Below, piece by piece: positions 37,612 through 47,604 of a stretch of DNA of 64,000 bases (the first letter of the stretch is position 1; every line of letters begins with the position of its first letter). The stretch spans positions 1,426,001-1,490,000 of the forward strand of contig NZ_CP012898.1 in assembly GCF_001310225.1 (NCBI RefSeq), read 5' to 3'. The notes under the pieces were generated by a model. That model saw only the letters and a program-made list of their open reading frames with translations. It was not told where the DNA came from and did no database searches. Made by a program: the position numbers and the translations under genes. This DNA is from Pseudalgibacter alginicilyticus (GTDB lineage: Bacteria > Bacteroidota > Bacteroidia > Flavobacteriales > Flavobacteriaceae).

Positions 37612-38751
37612 CTACCATAAAATTTTAACATCGGATGGCCATTGTTTTACGTCTGTATATACTTCATTCCCTTTTTTAAATGTGCTATTTTCTATAGTAA
37701 CATCACATTTTAATAATCCCATATCAATTTTCTTATTCTCAAAAACACTATTAATGACATAGGAATTGTTAACGGATCTCCACATAGCTCCCCAAGTATT
37801 ATTAATTATTTCACATCTGTTCAGTATAACTTTTTGTGGTGCGTACTTTGAATTTTCTTTGTATATGAATTTATCATAGTAATCTTCACAAGGAAACCAC
37901 AACGCTACCTTAGCACAACCAGACACATGGTACTTATGAAAAAAAATATAACCTGCTTCTTCATGATCTGCTTGAATACCATTTGTTTTAGTATCCTTTA
38001 TTGTACAGCGTTGTGCTAAAACATACTCACAGGATGTATATTTATTTCCTTTTCCCTTAACAGGAAAAGACATATTACAATCGGATTGTAAAATATATTT
38101 ATTATAAAGAAAATAGACATTATGATACAAACCACCACCAGAGCCATTGTATTGAAAATTACAATTATCCATTATAATATGATTAGTTCGCTTCATGTGA
38201 ACCCCTTGAGAAGACCAATCGATCACATCAATATTTTGAAGCATTATACGCGTATGTCTGCTTTCATTTCTACCTCTTATAAGTATCCCATTAGCATCTC
38301 CTTGTCGAACACCTTTTAGAGTTAAATCTTTAATAACCAGATCTGTTACTTGAGGCTTGTCTTCAATGTTAAACCCCGTTCCTTTCATTTCTGAACCTTG
38401 TTTAACAATTGTTTTATCCCTACCTTCTCCCACTAATGTTATTTTTCCTTTCAAAGTAAGTGTGGTATCCAAAATATGTATTCCTTTTTTCAAGAACACC
38501 ACGCCACCTCCTTCATCATACACTTGATTAATAGCTTCTTGTATAGATTGTCCAGGTTTAACTTTAATTATATTGTCTAACCACTGTTTAGGATATTCTA
38601 CATGTTTAAAATCATTATTCCATTTTTCGGACATAATAGAATACACTTCGGGCTCTACAACCACTTGGTTATATTTAAATAATTGCTTCTGTGCCATAGA
38701 TGAACATACCACAAAAGCTATTAAAATAAAAAGGACTACTTTTTTACTCAT
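37612..38751 (-). CDS. Secreted right-handed beta-helix protein
   Basis: 379 residues with a signal peptide ending CSSMAQ. After about 60 residues comes the N-terminal part of a beta-helix (VKPGQSIQEAINQVYDEGGG, then VVFLKKGIHIL). It continues with coils containing LVIKDLTLKGV, ILIRGRNESRHTRIML, MDNCNFQYNGSGGGLYHNVYF and VILNRCEIINNTWGAMW. It does not carry the PYGYG/FGH marks of the other beta-helix family and is unrelated to the GH28-like protein beyond the fold. Such proteins are often lyases, hydrolases or epimerases; I cannot choose. A cluster of Asn, His and Asp around GGGLYHNVYFLYN is a candidate active site. It lies between GH92 and the heparinase-like lyase. Confidence 0.75.
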   Translation of the reverse strand: MSKKVVLFILIAFVVCSSMAQKQLFKYNQVVVEPEVYSIMSEKWNNDFKHVEYPKQWLDNIIKVKPGQSIQEAINQVYDEGGGVVFLKKGIHILDTTLTLKGKITLVGEGRDKTIVKQGSEMKGTGFNIEDKPQVTDLVIKDLTLKGVRQGDANGILIRGRNESRHTRIMLQNIDVIDWSSQGVHMKRTNHIIMDNCNFQYNGSGGGLYHNVYFLYNKYILQSDCNMSFPVKGKGNKYTSCEYVLAQRCTIKDTKTNGIQADHEEAGYIFFHKYHVSGCAKVALWFPCEDYYDKFIYKENSKYAPQKVILNRCEIINNTWGAMWRSVNNSYVINSVFENKKIDMGLLKCDVTIENSTFKKGNEVYTDVKQWPSDVKILW

Positions 38752-38753
38752 TT

Positions 38754-41096
38754 TTAATGATTTTTAGTTTGATTAAAAGATGGAGGTGGTACTTTAACAC
38801 CCCATGCTTTATTAGGTTCTTGCCCTAATTCCACTTCTAAAACACCTCCTTTTGCATAGTCATCATGATAAAACCAACAATTATCTAAACTATTATTGTT
38901 TAGTTTTGCCGATTGGATATAAATGTTTTCCGGTCGGTTATTAGTAGTTTTTATTACAAATTTTTCACCTGAATAATAATCCTTGTTAAGGTGAATAATA
39001 ATCTCATCAAAAAGCGGACTTGTAATTTCATAATAAGGTTTGACCGAAGCCCCACCATCAACCTCAAAAAGCCCCATCGCCATCAAAGTCCCTAAAGCTC
39101 CCATTTGCCCTTGATCTTCATCGCCATTGTATCCTCCATAAGGTGTTATATCACCATACACTTCTTTTATTTTTCGCACCCATTTTTGAGTTAACCAAGG
39201 CACACCTGAATAATTAAATAAGTGTGCCATTCCTGTTCCTGGTTGGTTTCCGTAATTGACCCAACTAGCAGCATGTTTTCTTCCAACACTTACAAAATTA
39301 TCTTTTTCACCCTTTATGAATGATGCATTTAAAAAATGATTATATGCCTGTGCTCCTCCAAATAAATTTATTAAACCTTCCATATCATGAGGCACAAAAT
39401 TTGTATAAATTGCGGAGTTACTTTCACAAAAACCACGTGCATTAAAACTATTGGAAACAGGCTCAAAATCTTTTATCCAACTACCATCCATTTCTCGTGG
39501 ATGAATCATTTTGGTTTCTGGGTTCCACAAATTCTTATAATTTGTAGAACGCTTCATAAAAAGTTTATAATCGTCTTCTTTGCGCAATGCTTTTGATAAT
39601 TGTGCCAAACTCCAATCTTGATACGCATACTCCAAAGTCATAGAAGCACCATCTTTATGCCCCCCATTGGCTTTAATACCTTCTGGCACCCACCCTTGAC
39701 TAACGTAATATTGCATACCACCACCAAAAGCCGGAAAGTTATGCTCATAACCTGCATGATCTCTAGAACCACCAACAAAAGCATTTTTTCGTAAGCCTTC
39801 ATAAGCTTTTTCTATATCATAATTTTTAATACCTTTATTATATGCAGCGGCAAAAAATGGCACCGAGGGATCTCCAATCATTACAAAAGTATAATTACCT
39901 CCAGATGGCCCACGAGGAATTAATCCTCCATTATTATACATGTCTACCATGGTATTACAAAAACCATCCATAACTTCTGGATAGACCATAGACCATAAAA
40001 TGTTTAAAGACCAATGGCTACCCCACCACGCATCAAAATTATAGTGTGGAAATAAAGGTTTGCCATTCTCATCCAATCTTACAACCCTTGTAACTGGTTT
40101 TTCTCCAGTCCTATCGGTATATTTGCCATCCACATCACTTATAATTCTTCTTCCTTGTAAAGCGTGCCACAAATCAGTGTAAAACTTAACTTGTTGTTTG
40201 TGCGTTCCTCCCTTTATTTCAATTTTACTTAACCAATCATTCCAAATTTCTAAAGATTCACTATACACTTTGTCAAAATCCCAGTGACTAATTTCCGTTT
40301 CTAAGTTTTTACGAGCTTGCTCCACACTTACATAAGAAATCCCTACTTTCATCAATACTTCATTAGCCTGTTGTTTATTAAAAAACAAACCTACACCCGC
40401 ATTTACCCCCTGAATGGTGTCTAATTGTTTTTCAATGATTTTGTTATTTACCCATCCTTTAAAGCCACTAAATGCCGTATTGAGTTTTGCAACAAAATAC
40501 ACTGGTGTATCTTTTGGCCGACGTCCTGTTTTTTTAAGCACCTGAACCCCTGCTATTTCTGTATCATCTACTTTCCAAATTTTAGAGAATGTAGTGGGTC
40601 CATGGGCTAATTTTGCTCCCGTATCAAAAATGATAGATTTATTTTCACTTTTAGGAAACTTGTATTTATGAAACCCAACACGTGTAGTTGATGTTAATTC
40701 TACCTCAATATCATAATCTTTTAAAAAAACTTTATGGTAACCTGGTTTAGCTATTTCACCTTCATGACTAAAAGCTGATTTATAGGTATCCATACCTAAA
40801 TGCCCTTTAAACTTTCCCGTGGTAGGCATGACAGCAATGCCTGCTAATTGCCATGCATGAACATGGCTAAAACATCGAATATACTCACTATCATACAAGT
40901 AACCCGAACTCCACGTTTTGTCAGTATCTGTATCTGGGCTTAAATTCACCATTCCAAATGGCCTACTTGCAGAACTAAAATAAAACCACCTAGAATTTAC
41001 CGTATCAACAAATGGGTTTACCAAATTTACTGGTTTTTGTTGCCCATAAGTATTTGACGTTAGAATTAAAAAACTTAAATAAATAAGCTGCTTCAT
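38754..41096 (-). CDS. GH92 alpha-mannosidase-type glycosidase
   Basis: 780 residues with signal peptide (about 1-18, ending TYGQ). The family opening VNPFVDTVNSRWFYFSSASRPFGM is followed by NLSPDTD, GYLYDSEYIRCFSHVH and, in the (alpha/alpha)6 domain, the calcium and catalytic region. YNGDEDQGQMGALGTLMAMG corresponds to the GNEDxGQMSAW motif of GH92 exo-alpha-mannosidases, with the catalytic Asp kept but the following MSAW altered to MGAL. These enzymes are calcium-dependent and inverting. A departure at this conserved place may reflect a non-mannose substrate. It is the first gene of a six-gene unit behind the operator at 41181-41243. Confidence 0.9.
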   Translation of the reverse strand: MKQLIYLSFLILTSNTYGQQKPVNLVNPFVDTVNSRWFYFSSASRPFGMVNLSPDTDTDKTWSSGYLYDSEYIRCFSHVHAWQLAGIAVMPTTGKFKGHLGMDTYKSAFSHEGEIAKPGYHKVFLKDYDIEVELTSTTRVGFHKYKFPKSENKSIIFDTGAKLAHGPTTFSKIWKVDDTEIAGVQVLKKTGRRPKDTPVYFVAKLNTAFSGFKGWVNNKIIEKQLDTIQGVNAGVGLFFNKQQANEVLMKVGISYVSVEQARKNLETEISHWDFDKVYSESLEIWNDWLSKIEIKGGTHKQQVKFYTDLWHALQGRRIISDVDGKYTDRTGEKPVTRVVRLDENGKPLFPHYNFDAWWGSHWSLNILWSMVYPEVMDGFCNTMVDMYNNGGLIPRGPSGGNYTFVMIGDPSVPFFAAAYNKGIKNYDIEKAYEGLRKNAFVGGSRDHAGYEHNFPAFGGGMQYYVSQGWVPEGIKANGGHKDGASMTLEYAYQDWSLAQLSKALRKEDDYKLFMKRSTNYKNLWNPETKMIHPREMDGSWIKDFEPVSNSFNARGFCESNSAIYTNFVPHDMEGLINLFGGAQAYNHFLNASFIKGEKDNFVSVGRKHAASWVNYGNQPGTGMAHLFNYSGVPWLTQKWVRKIKEVYGDITPYGGYNGDEDQGQMGALGTLMAMGLFEVDGGASVKPYYEITSPLFDEIIIHLNKDYYSGEKFVIKTTNNRPENIYIQSAKLNNNSLDNCWFYHDDYAKGGVLEVELGQEPNKAWGVKVPPPSFNQTKNH

Positions 41097-41180
41097 TATT
41101 TTTTTTATTTAAAAATTATAGCGTTTTGAATGATTTTTTATTAATAAACCTAAACCACGAAAACAGAATTTCATAACGAT

Positions 41181-41243
41181 GCAATGTAAAAGTTTTACTA
41201 AAATTAATTTATAAATTATAACCCACTGAATATAAATTATAGG
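41181..41243 (-). promoter_or_regulatory. Activator-type promoter: direct-repeat operator plus -7-like box (site d)
   Basis: TATAAATTATAA at 41210 and TATAAATTATAGG at 41231 are 21 bp apart on the plus strand, with CACT at positions 15-18. A possible third unit, TATAAAAAA, starts at 41253, one base off register. The box at the fixed position (41181-41188, minus TACATTGC) fits TAnnTTTG only partly. The GH92 ATG is at 41096, with a leader of about 80 bases. Confidence 0.7.
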
Positions 41244-41258
41244 TATTTTGTATATAAA

Positions 41259-41289
41259 AAAAGCTTGAAGTAAATTGCTTCAAGCTTTT
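41259..41289 (-). terminator. Rho-independent terminator of the GH30-like gene
   Basis: A perfect 12 bp stem, AAAAGCTTGAAG (41259-41270) and CTTCAAGCTTTT (41278-41289), with a 7-base loop, lies 42 bp past the stop at 41331. In the minus-strand RNA it ends in a U-rich run. Confidence 0.88.
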
Positions 41290-41330
41290 AAGTTTAATCA
41301 CCCATTTAAACTATTAAAAACACCAAACAA

Positions 41331-44300
41331 CTATAACTTTATAATCTTTTTTATAACACTATTTGATTCATCACTAACTTTAAAAAAATACATTCCACTT
41401 GTTAATTGAGATACATCTAAACTTCGCTCTGAAAAATCTTTTAGTGACTTTTCTAATACTTTCTGTCCACTGATATTATACAAAACTATTTTAGTTTTAC
41501 TAAGGTCTAAATTTGTATTTTCAAAAGAAACAGTCAACACATCTGACACAGGATTTGGATACAACCCTATTTCATTTAGTTCTGTAAATTCAGAAACGCT
41601 CAGAGAACTAACATCTATTACACTAACTATAAGTTCTGGTTTATTATCTGCAGCCTCTTTACTAGTAAATTCATTGGTTTTTTTCTGTGCTTCTAAATCT
41701 TCAATAGAAATAGAAATTGTTTTATCATTATCAAATTGCTCCTTTACATAAGCTGTAATATCCCATTCATAAAAACCTGTATCACTTGATAAATTTGTAG
41801 AAGTTATCACATTTCCAGTTGTTGGAGCTGTATCCCAAGTAACAGTAGATTCTGACCAATTATTATCAATTTTAGATGTTGTAAGCATAATTTTTGTTCC
41901 CGAACTCTTATAAAGTTTGAGTATTACACGTCCTATATTATTGTTTATTAAATTTTCGTCACTCAAATTGAATTTCAAGAAGGTTTTTCTTAAATAATCT
42001 TCCGAATCGCCTGTTTTCACAACAAGTTTAACATCTGCTCCATAATTAACCTTTGAATAGCTACCCCCTCTTACATAAGCATCCTCAATTGGATTATAAA
42101 TAGTGGTTTCAAAATCAACGTTAAATGTAATTACTGGAACCTCAATCGAGTAATTTGAATCTCTATCCGAATAAAGCGCCAGCACCCGATAGATATAAAT
42201 GGTTTCAGAACTTAGTCCCGTATCACTGAAAGTTAAACTGTTTGAATCTAAACTTGCAATTTCTTGATAAGCTCCATCAATTTCTTTTCTTTCTATTTTG
42301 AACTCATCTGCTTCAAACACCCCTTCTTGCCAACTTAAATTAATTTCTGTATCAGAAATAGCAATTGCACCCAAATCAAATGCTAAAGTTCCTGGGTTTG
42401 AAATACTTGTTCCATAAACTTCTACCTCAGCCAAAGTAATTGGTTCGTCAGAGCTTTTAGAAATTTTTACTATCTGACCTATTACTCCTTCGGTTCCTGT
42501 ATTTATATTGATTGAAGGATCTGGATAATCAACAAAAAACTGTGAAAAAACGGTATTGTTTTCTGAATCAATTATACTTACAGTAAAGTTATTTAATCGT
42601 TCACTATAAGTTGATTGTGTTCTATTATAAATAGTAATATCCTCAATTTTTTTATCTTCTCCTAAATCTACCTGCCACCACTTATCATCATCCATTGGCG
42701 CTGTATGACTTACAGAACCGTTGTTAAAATCTCCATCTGAATTACCATCAATAGCTCTTTCTGCTGGTGCATCATAAGCCGTTGTAGATTGGGAAGCTAA
42801 ACCATTTAATGCTAAATTGTCTGCTGATGGGGTAACTTGAATGGCTTCTGAATTTGTGGTAACAGACGAAATATCAATAGTTTCAACCCAATACCAATAA
42901 GTTACATTATTTGCTACCGTAGTATCTAAATAACTTGTTCCTGAAACATTTTCTGCTATTAAGATACGTGTCGCTATATCAGAACTCGTATTTCTGTATA
43001 TATTTTGACTTCCTAATTCCACATAATCCATAGACCAATTTAAAGATACTAATTCATAACTAGGAGTTGCAACTAAAGCAACAGAAGGAGGGATTGCTTC
43101 TAAATTTATCCAATTTAGATTAAACAAACTTCCAGTCTCACCTGTAAACACTAAATACAAGTCTTGTACGCCACTCACAACGCTAAATGCGGTAGTTGCT
43201 GTTGTCCAAGTTTGCCAACCTCCCGTATTATCAACATCCAATTCTGCTATTAAAACTCCTGTACTACTACCAATACGTAGTTCAATTTTCCCTCCCGACG
43301 TATCACTGGCCACTCGTGCGCTGAACTTATTCAAACCTGTACTAAAATCAATATCATTGAATTTAATCCAATCACCACTTTCAATGTTACTTACTACATC
43401 GGTGCCTTCATTACCCAATTCTGTTTGTATTCCCAGCATATCATTATAACATTCAGCCTCGTACAAAGTCGTTTGTGGCAAACTACACACGTCAACGATA
43501 TCTTCCGTTACGTTAAAAATATAGCAATTCATACTTTCTGCTTCCACAGTAGGAACAAACGTATTTCCTGAAGCCATATAGGTCATTTCTATTCCCTCTA
43601 TAGGCGTATTATTTGTCCAATAGTGAGTAGCTACCGGACTAATTATACTTGAATTATCCATCGATATTGGCAATGTATATTCTGTATCTCCTTCATTAAT
43701 TACCCATAAAACAATCTTATCATTTTTTCTAAACGTTATAGTATATATGTCAGGTGTTGAATTTGTAGATGATGTAAGGTAGGTATGATTTAAAATATTA
43801 TTTGAAAATTGTTTCATCATATAATATCCTCTAAGCCTGGTACCTGTACCAGAAGCTGGAAAATAAATAGATCTTGTTTCTTTATCCTGACCTCTAGACC
43901 AAATTTCAAAAAAAACCTCACCACTCAAACCAGCTTCATAGCGTTCTGCTTTTTTAATATACTCATCAATTTGTTTCCACATGGATCGTTCTACACCATA
44001 AGTTGGAGACCCACTACCAGTACTTGTTTCATCATCATACATTGGTTTTCCCAGTGCAATAGACCTTTCAATTATTTCTACCCACTTTTCAGGAGCTTCT
44101 TTTCCATAATTATGGCTACTAAAAGCCGTATACAAATCTTTTGTCCCAAGAGACTCTACATCCTTTAGGTAGGTTATTCCTGCTGAAAGACTCCAAAAAC
44201 CTTGGTCAATAATTATAGGTTTTTCTATCCCTCGACTATCTAACTCCGTGTATAAGGTATTGATAATATCTTCAGCTTTTGATGCTCTAATATGCCACAT

Positions 44301-44834
44301 CCATTCCTTTGCTGTAGACAAAATGGAAATTGGCACCCCGTGCTGACTCATATATTCACAATAATCTGCTAAGAAAATCCCATATTTTACAACATCTGTT
44401 GCTTTAGTATTGTAATTATGTATCCAATCTGGCATGTTATTGTCATCACCAAACCCATCATAATCAGAACGCATTGTACCATAAAACTTTATATCTGGAT
44501 TAATAGCTTTAATTGCCTGCATAGTAGCTATTTGTCTATCATAAAACGACAAATTCTTAACTCCTTCAACCAGCTCTTGATTTTTGTCATATTGAACCCT
44601 ACAAACGTTAAAGTCAATATCCCCAAAACCCCATTGAATAATCTCTTCTTTATTTTGAGCTTTTTGGATAGCAAAAGAACTACGCTCCATATCCCCACCT
44701 ATCATATCAATAGTTTGTTTATAATTTGTAGAATTTACGGTAATTGATTGTGAGAAAAGGGTATTACTTAATATAAATAGAATAACTGCGCATAAAGTAT
44801 TTTTAATAATTTTGTAATGTTTGGTTTGTTTCAT
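41331..44834 (-). CDS. T9SS-secreted multi-domain glycosidase: GH30-like barrel, CBM6, Fn3, F5/8C, Fn3, DNRLRE (CBM96-like)
   Basis: 1167 residues, signal peptide about 1-29. Residues 30-345 are a clan GH-A-like barrel. IDMIGGDMERSSF resembles the GH30 start, and Glu177 (STAKEWMW) and Glu269 (YDDETSTGSG) are at plausible acid/base and nucleophile positions, but the usual WNEP is absent. A beta-sandwich follows to about 445. Then come CBM6 (about 455-585), an Fn3-like domain (590-675), an F5/8-type discoidin domain (about 676-810; SQSTTAYDAPAERAIDGN, WWQVDLG), a second Fn3 (815-905) and a DNRLRE domain (about 908-1085; DAYVRGGSYSKVNYGAD, a type called CBM96 in some alginate-binding proteins). 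A T9SS sorting domain (LYPNPVSDVLTV ... KIIKL) closes it. Probably an endo-acting surface enzyme. Confidence 0.85.
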   Translation of the reverse strand: MKQTKHYKIIKNTLCAVILFILSNTLFSQSITVNSTNYKQTIDMIGGDMERSSFAIQKAQNKEEIIQWGFGDIDFNVCRVQYDKNQELVEGVKNLSFYDRQIATMQAIKAINPDIKFYGTMRSDYDGFGDDNNMPDWIHNYNTKATDVVKYGIFLADYCEYMSQHGVPISILSTAKEWMWHIRASKAEDIINTLYTELDSRGIEKPIIIDQGFWSLSAGITYLKDVESLGTKDLYTAFSSHNYGKEAPEKWVEIIERSIALGKPMYDDETSTGSGSPTYGVERSMWKQIDEYIKKAERYEAGLSGEVFFEIWSRGQDKETRSIYFPASGTGTRLRGYYMMKQFSNNILNHTYLTSSTNSTPDIYTITFRKNDKIVLWVINEGDTEYTLPISMDNSSIISPVATHYWTNNTPIEGIEMTYMASGNTFVPTVEAESMNCYIFNVTEDIVDVCSLPQTTLYEAECYNDMLGIQTELGNEGTDVVSNIESGDWIKFNDIDFSTGLNKFSARVASDTSGGKIELRIGSSTGVLIAELDVDNTGGWQTWTTATTAFSVVSGVQDLYLVFTGETGSLFNLNWINLEAIPPSVALVATPSYELVSLNWSMDYVELGSQNIYRNTSSDIATRILIAENVSGTSYLDTTVANNVTYWYWVETIDISSVTTNSEAIQVTPSADNLALNGLASQSTTAYDAPAERAIDGNSDGDFNNGSVSHTAPMDDDKWWQVDLGEDKKIEDITIYNRTQSTYSERLNNFTVSIIDSENNTVFSQFFVDYPDPSININTGTEGVIGQIVKISKSSDEPITLAEVEVYGTSISNPGTLAFDLGAIAISDTEINLSWQEGVFEADEFKIERKEIDGAYQEIASLDSNSLTFSDTGLSSETIYIYRVLALYSDRDSNYSIEVPVITFNVDFETTIYNPIEDAYVRGGSYSKVNYGADVKLVVKTGDSEDYLRKTFLKFNLSDENLINNNIGRVILKLYKSSGTKIMLTTSKIDNNWSESTVTWDTAPTTGNVITSTNLSSDTGFYEWDITAYVKEQFDNDKTISISIEDLEAQKKTNEFTSKEAADNKPELIVSVIDVSSLSVSEFTELNEIGLYPNPVSDVLTVSFENTNLDLSKTKIVLYNISGQKVLEKSLKDFSERSLDVSQLTSGMYFFKVSDESNSVIKKIIKL

Positions 44835-45242
44835 ATTTAGTTGTTTGAAAAGTTTAGTTTATTTAGTTATACACTCAAAAATATCTAATACAATTAAATT
44901 ATGTTTAAACCAATGTTGCCAATTGTTACTATACACGTTCCATTTTAGCACATATGTATCACAATACAACATATGCACTAAATTATAGTACTATTAAATA
45001 TTATGCTAGAGTAATAAATATAAAATTAGCGATATGGAAACAACTAAATCTAAATTTCCCTTTTTCATGGCTTCTTAAAATCCCACCAACTTTTAAGTGA
45101 TGTTGCTGTTCTAATGTCTGATTTATCATCGCTATTTTCTTGAAAAATTGAATTGCTAAACACAAACTTTTCTGATTAGTTTATAAAAGTGATTTACTTA
45201 TAAACTGGCCAAATTTTAAATACATTCAAAAAACATTTTTGA
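44835..45242. other. Promoter region of the GH30-like gene plus possible coding debris
   Basis: A perfect -7 match, CAAAAATA (minus TATTTTTG), lies at 44876-44883. At the place where the shared operator would be (from 44904) only a degenerate form occurs, TTTAAACCAATG, similar to site f. At 45065-45175 a minus-strand frame gives SEKFVFSNSIFQENSDDK then SDIRTATSLKSWWDFKKP and a stop. It reads like the tail of a lost gene but has no start and no recognised family. Confidence 0.4.
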
Positions 45243-47546
45243 TTAATTATAATCTCTCATTTTAACTTGAATGCGTTTTTTGGAGATGTTATAGTCTCCT
45301 TTTTTAACTATTTTATTTATAGTTAAATTATTCAAAGGTTTTGGTGAATATAAGTGAATCGTTGCATTGGGCTGGCCTTGAAAAATAAGATGAGGTTCCT
45401 TTCCAAAATTCTCAACTAAAGCAGTATATTTAGACAGTGCATGCATTAATACATTTCCATCCCTACGTAAATAACTACCATGTCCTATAAACAATTCTTC
45501 AACATTTTGAATATTAGTTTGATCTACTCCTTCTTTAAATTTCAATGCTGTTAAATAAGCATCCGTTTCCCAACCTTCCATATTATTTAAACTATTTCTA
45601 TGTTTTAATCGTCCATCCGCCAACAAATTAAAATACACCACAGTTGTTATTCCTTTTTGAGTTATAGATATTTTCAAATAATCTTTGCCTTCATCTTTGG
45701 TTATTATGGGAAGGTTTTTTTGATTTTCATGAGTTTCTAAAATAATTGCTGTTACAAATTTAGTTCTGGTTGTTTTTTCAAAATGACTAATAGACCAATA
45801 CGGTTTTTCGTTTTCTGGATGGTGACTTTCGTAACCTATTTTTTCAGTTAAACGCATATGTTCTGGAAAATCATGCGGACGTTCGCCTCCTGGAGGAAAC
45901 GTTTCTGGAAATAAAGGACGCACTAATACTTGAGCATCTTCATCTTTAATTGTTAAATCAATGCCACCTTTTAAAGTAGATTCGCCATTGTAATGTAGTA
46001 ACCATTCAAACTGTCCAGGCTCAAAAGCCAACAAATCATCCAATACTAAAATAACATCACCAACCCAAATAAAATTACGATAATTTCTGGCTAAAATATG
46101 TGAATAAGGTCCTGTAGCATTAGCTAATAGATATTTAAAATCTTTACCTTCAATCAAATTATGCAGAGATCCAGAATTAACATTTCCAAAATAAGGGTCA
46201 TTTCTATTTTGTCCTTTTCCGTTGAACAGAACCACATTATGGGCCTCACTCTGGCAATAATACTCTGTAAACAATGGATTTAAGTAACTTCCTGTTCCAG
46301 AATCTATTATTAAATTTTTACCATTGTGAAATAAAATGTATGAGCCAGCATCAGCATGGGCATGATTCCATGTAAAACCAGACTTTACAGCAAGCATCGT
46401 AGCATCATCACTCCAAGAGTTTCTCATTGTTGCCCATCCCATATCCTGATAAAGATAAGATTTAGGACGATTTGGTAAAAAACCTGATTTATTTGATTGT
46501 AACCCAAGATTCAATATTAAACCTTCTGCCTCGTTTGAATCATTATTTTCACCATTAGTTACATGGTTTATATACCATTCATATTCTTGATTTTTATACC
46601 CTAAATTCCAAAGTAATCGAATTATTCTATCTCCATAGGCATGCATTTTAGAATCCCCAAAATTGACTGCAAGATCTTTGCCTCCATCAACAAAATACGT
46701 AGTGTTGATGAAAAAATCGCCCATCTTTTCTAATATGTTAGATTCAATTTTAGATTCTTCAGGCCATACATTCCCGTAGGCATATCGAAATAATAAATAT
46801 TGTGATGTTCCGTAAGTGGCATACCAAACACTTTCATAAAAACCTCCATCTCTATCAAAAGTTGTAGGTTTATTTTGTAGTAAGCTTCCTGAATAATGTA
46901 GCCATTCAATGGCTGATTCTTCAATGTCTTTTGCCCAACCCTCAGCCTCAGATATTTCATTTCTAACAGCAAGAGATGCTAAACCAGACATATAAACACA
47001 TGCACTCCACCAATTATGCCCCATGGTATCATAGGTATGCATATTCGTTTCTGCTTCCAACCAATCGTATCTTGCCGGTAAAATACCTAACCGAACAATA
47101 TCGTTAGCTATCAGCTCTTTTTCTTCTATTGTTAAATAATCATATATACTATCAAAACCAAGAGCAATATCATAACTTGTATGTGACGTTCCTAATCCAC
47201 CTATCCATGGTGGGTTTCTATTTAACAAAGTACTACCTTCCCACGTACTTTTAGAAGTATAATCAAAAAGTAATTCCTTTAATTTACTTGCAAACTTTTC
47301 TTCACCCGTTACTCTGTAAACTAACCCAAGAAGAAGGCCTTCCTTTGATTTTAATTTATCTTTTTTGAGTAAATCTTTAGCTATTTTATATTGTTTGTTC
47401 CAACTATCTTTTATGGATTCATCAGTCTTAATTTGATTTTTTAATTTTAAAATATTGGCATCTGTATACAATAGATAATTTCTCTCTTGGGAAGACAAAT
47501 TGATTGCAATTAGGCAACAAAAAACAAATACTATTCTTTTTTTCAT
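45243..47546 (-). CDS. Heparinase II/III-like polysaccharide lyase (short type)
   Basis: 767 residues with signal peptide (about 1-20, ending NLSSQ). The alpha-toroid has WIGGLGTSHTSYDIALGFD and MGHNWWSACVYMSG. The beta-domain has TWNHAHADAGSYILFHNGKN then LIIDSGTGSY and SEAHNVVLFNGKGQN, the textbook heparinase II/III pattern with its two histidines. It is only distantly related to the 900-residue set (34820, 52805, 55613, 62522) and more like PL12/PL15/PL17-type lyases, which depolymerise or exo-cleave uronic-acid chains by beta-elimination. It forms its own unit behind operator f. No terminator is evident after it, and about 400 bp of mostly non-coding sequence follow. Confidence 0.87.
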   Translation of the reverse strand: MKKRIVFVFCCLIAINLSSQERNYLLYTDANILKLKNQIKTDESIKDSWNKQYKIAKDLLKKDKLKSKEGLLLGLVYRVTGEEKFASKLKELLFDYTSKSTWEGSTLLNRNPPWIGGLGTSHTSYDIALGFDSIYDYLTIEEKELIANDIVRLGILPARYDWLEAETNMHTYDTMGHNWWSACVYMSGLASLAVRNEISEAEGWAKDIEESAIEWLHYSGSLLQNKPTTFDRDGGFYESVWYATYGTSQYLLFRYAYGNVWPEESKIESNILEKMGDFFINTTYFVDGGKDLAVNFGDSKMHAYGDRIIRLLWNLGYKNQEYEWYINHVTNGENNDSNEAEGLILNLGLQSNKSGFLPNRPKSYLYQDMGWATMRNSWSDDATMLAVKSGFTWNHAHADAGSYILFHNGKNLIIDSGTGSYLNPLFTEYYCQSEAHNVVLFNGKGQNRNDPYFGNVNSGSLHNLIEGKDFKYLLANATGPYSHILARNYRNFIWVGDVILVLDDLLAFEPGQFEWLLHYNGESTLKGGIDLTIKDEDAQVLVRPLFPETFPPGGERPHDFPEHMRLTEKIGYESHHPENEKPYWSISHFEKTTRTKFVTAIILETHENQKNLPIITKDEGKDYLKISITQKGITTVVYFNLLADGRLKHRNSLNNMEGWETDAYLTALKFKEGVDQTNIQNVEELFIGHGSYLRRDGNVLMHALSKYTALVENFGKEPHLIFQGQPNATIHLYSPKPLNNLTINKIVKKGDYNISKKRIQVKMRDYN

Positions 47547-47604
47547 CGTTTTAAAATTGTTATCAAAATGATATATTAAAAATCAATTTTAATTAAATTA
47601 AATT

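Noticed and set aside
43809-44168. Plus-strand frame of 119 codons inside the GH30-like gene
   Set aside because: It is antisense to the catalytic barrel, with low-complexity hydrophobic composition and no supporting signal.
44904-44937. A seventh operator before the GH30-like gene
   Set aside because: The -7 box is good, but the repeat units match only weakly (TTTAAACCAATG and TTACTATACACG) and the CA/T positions fail. Kept only as a remark in the gap entry.
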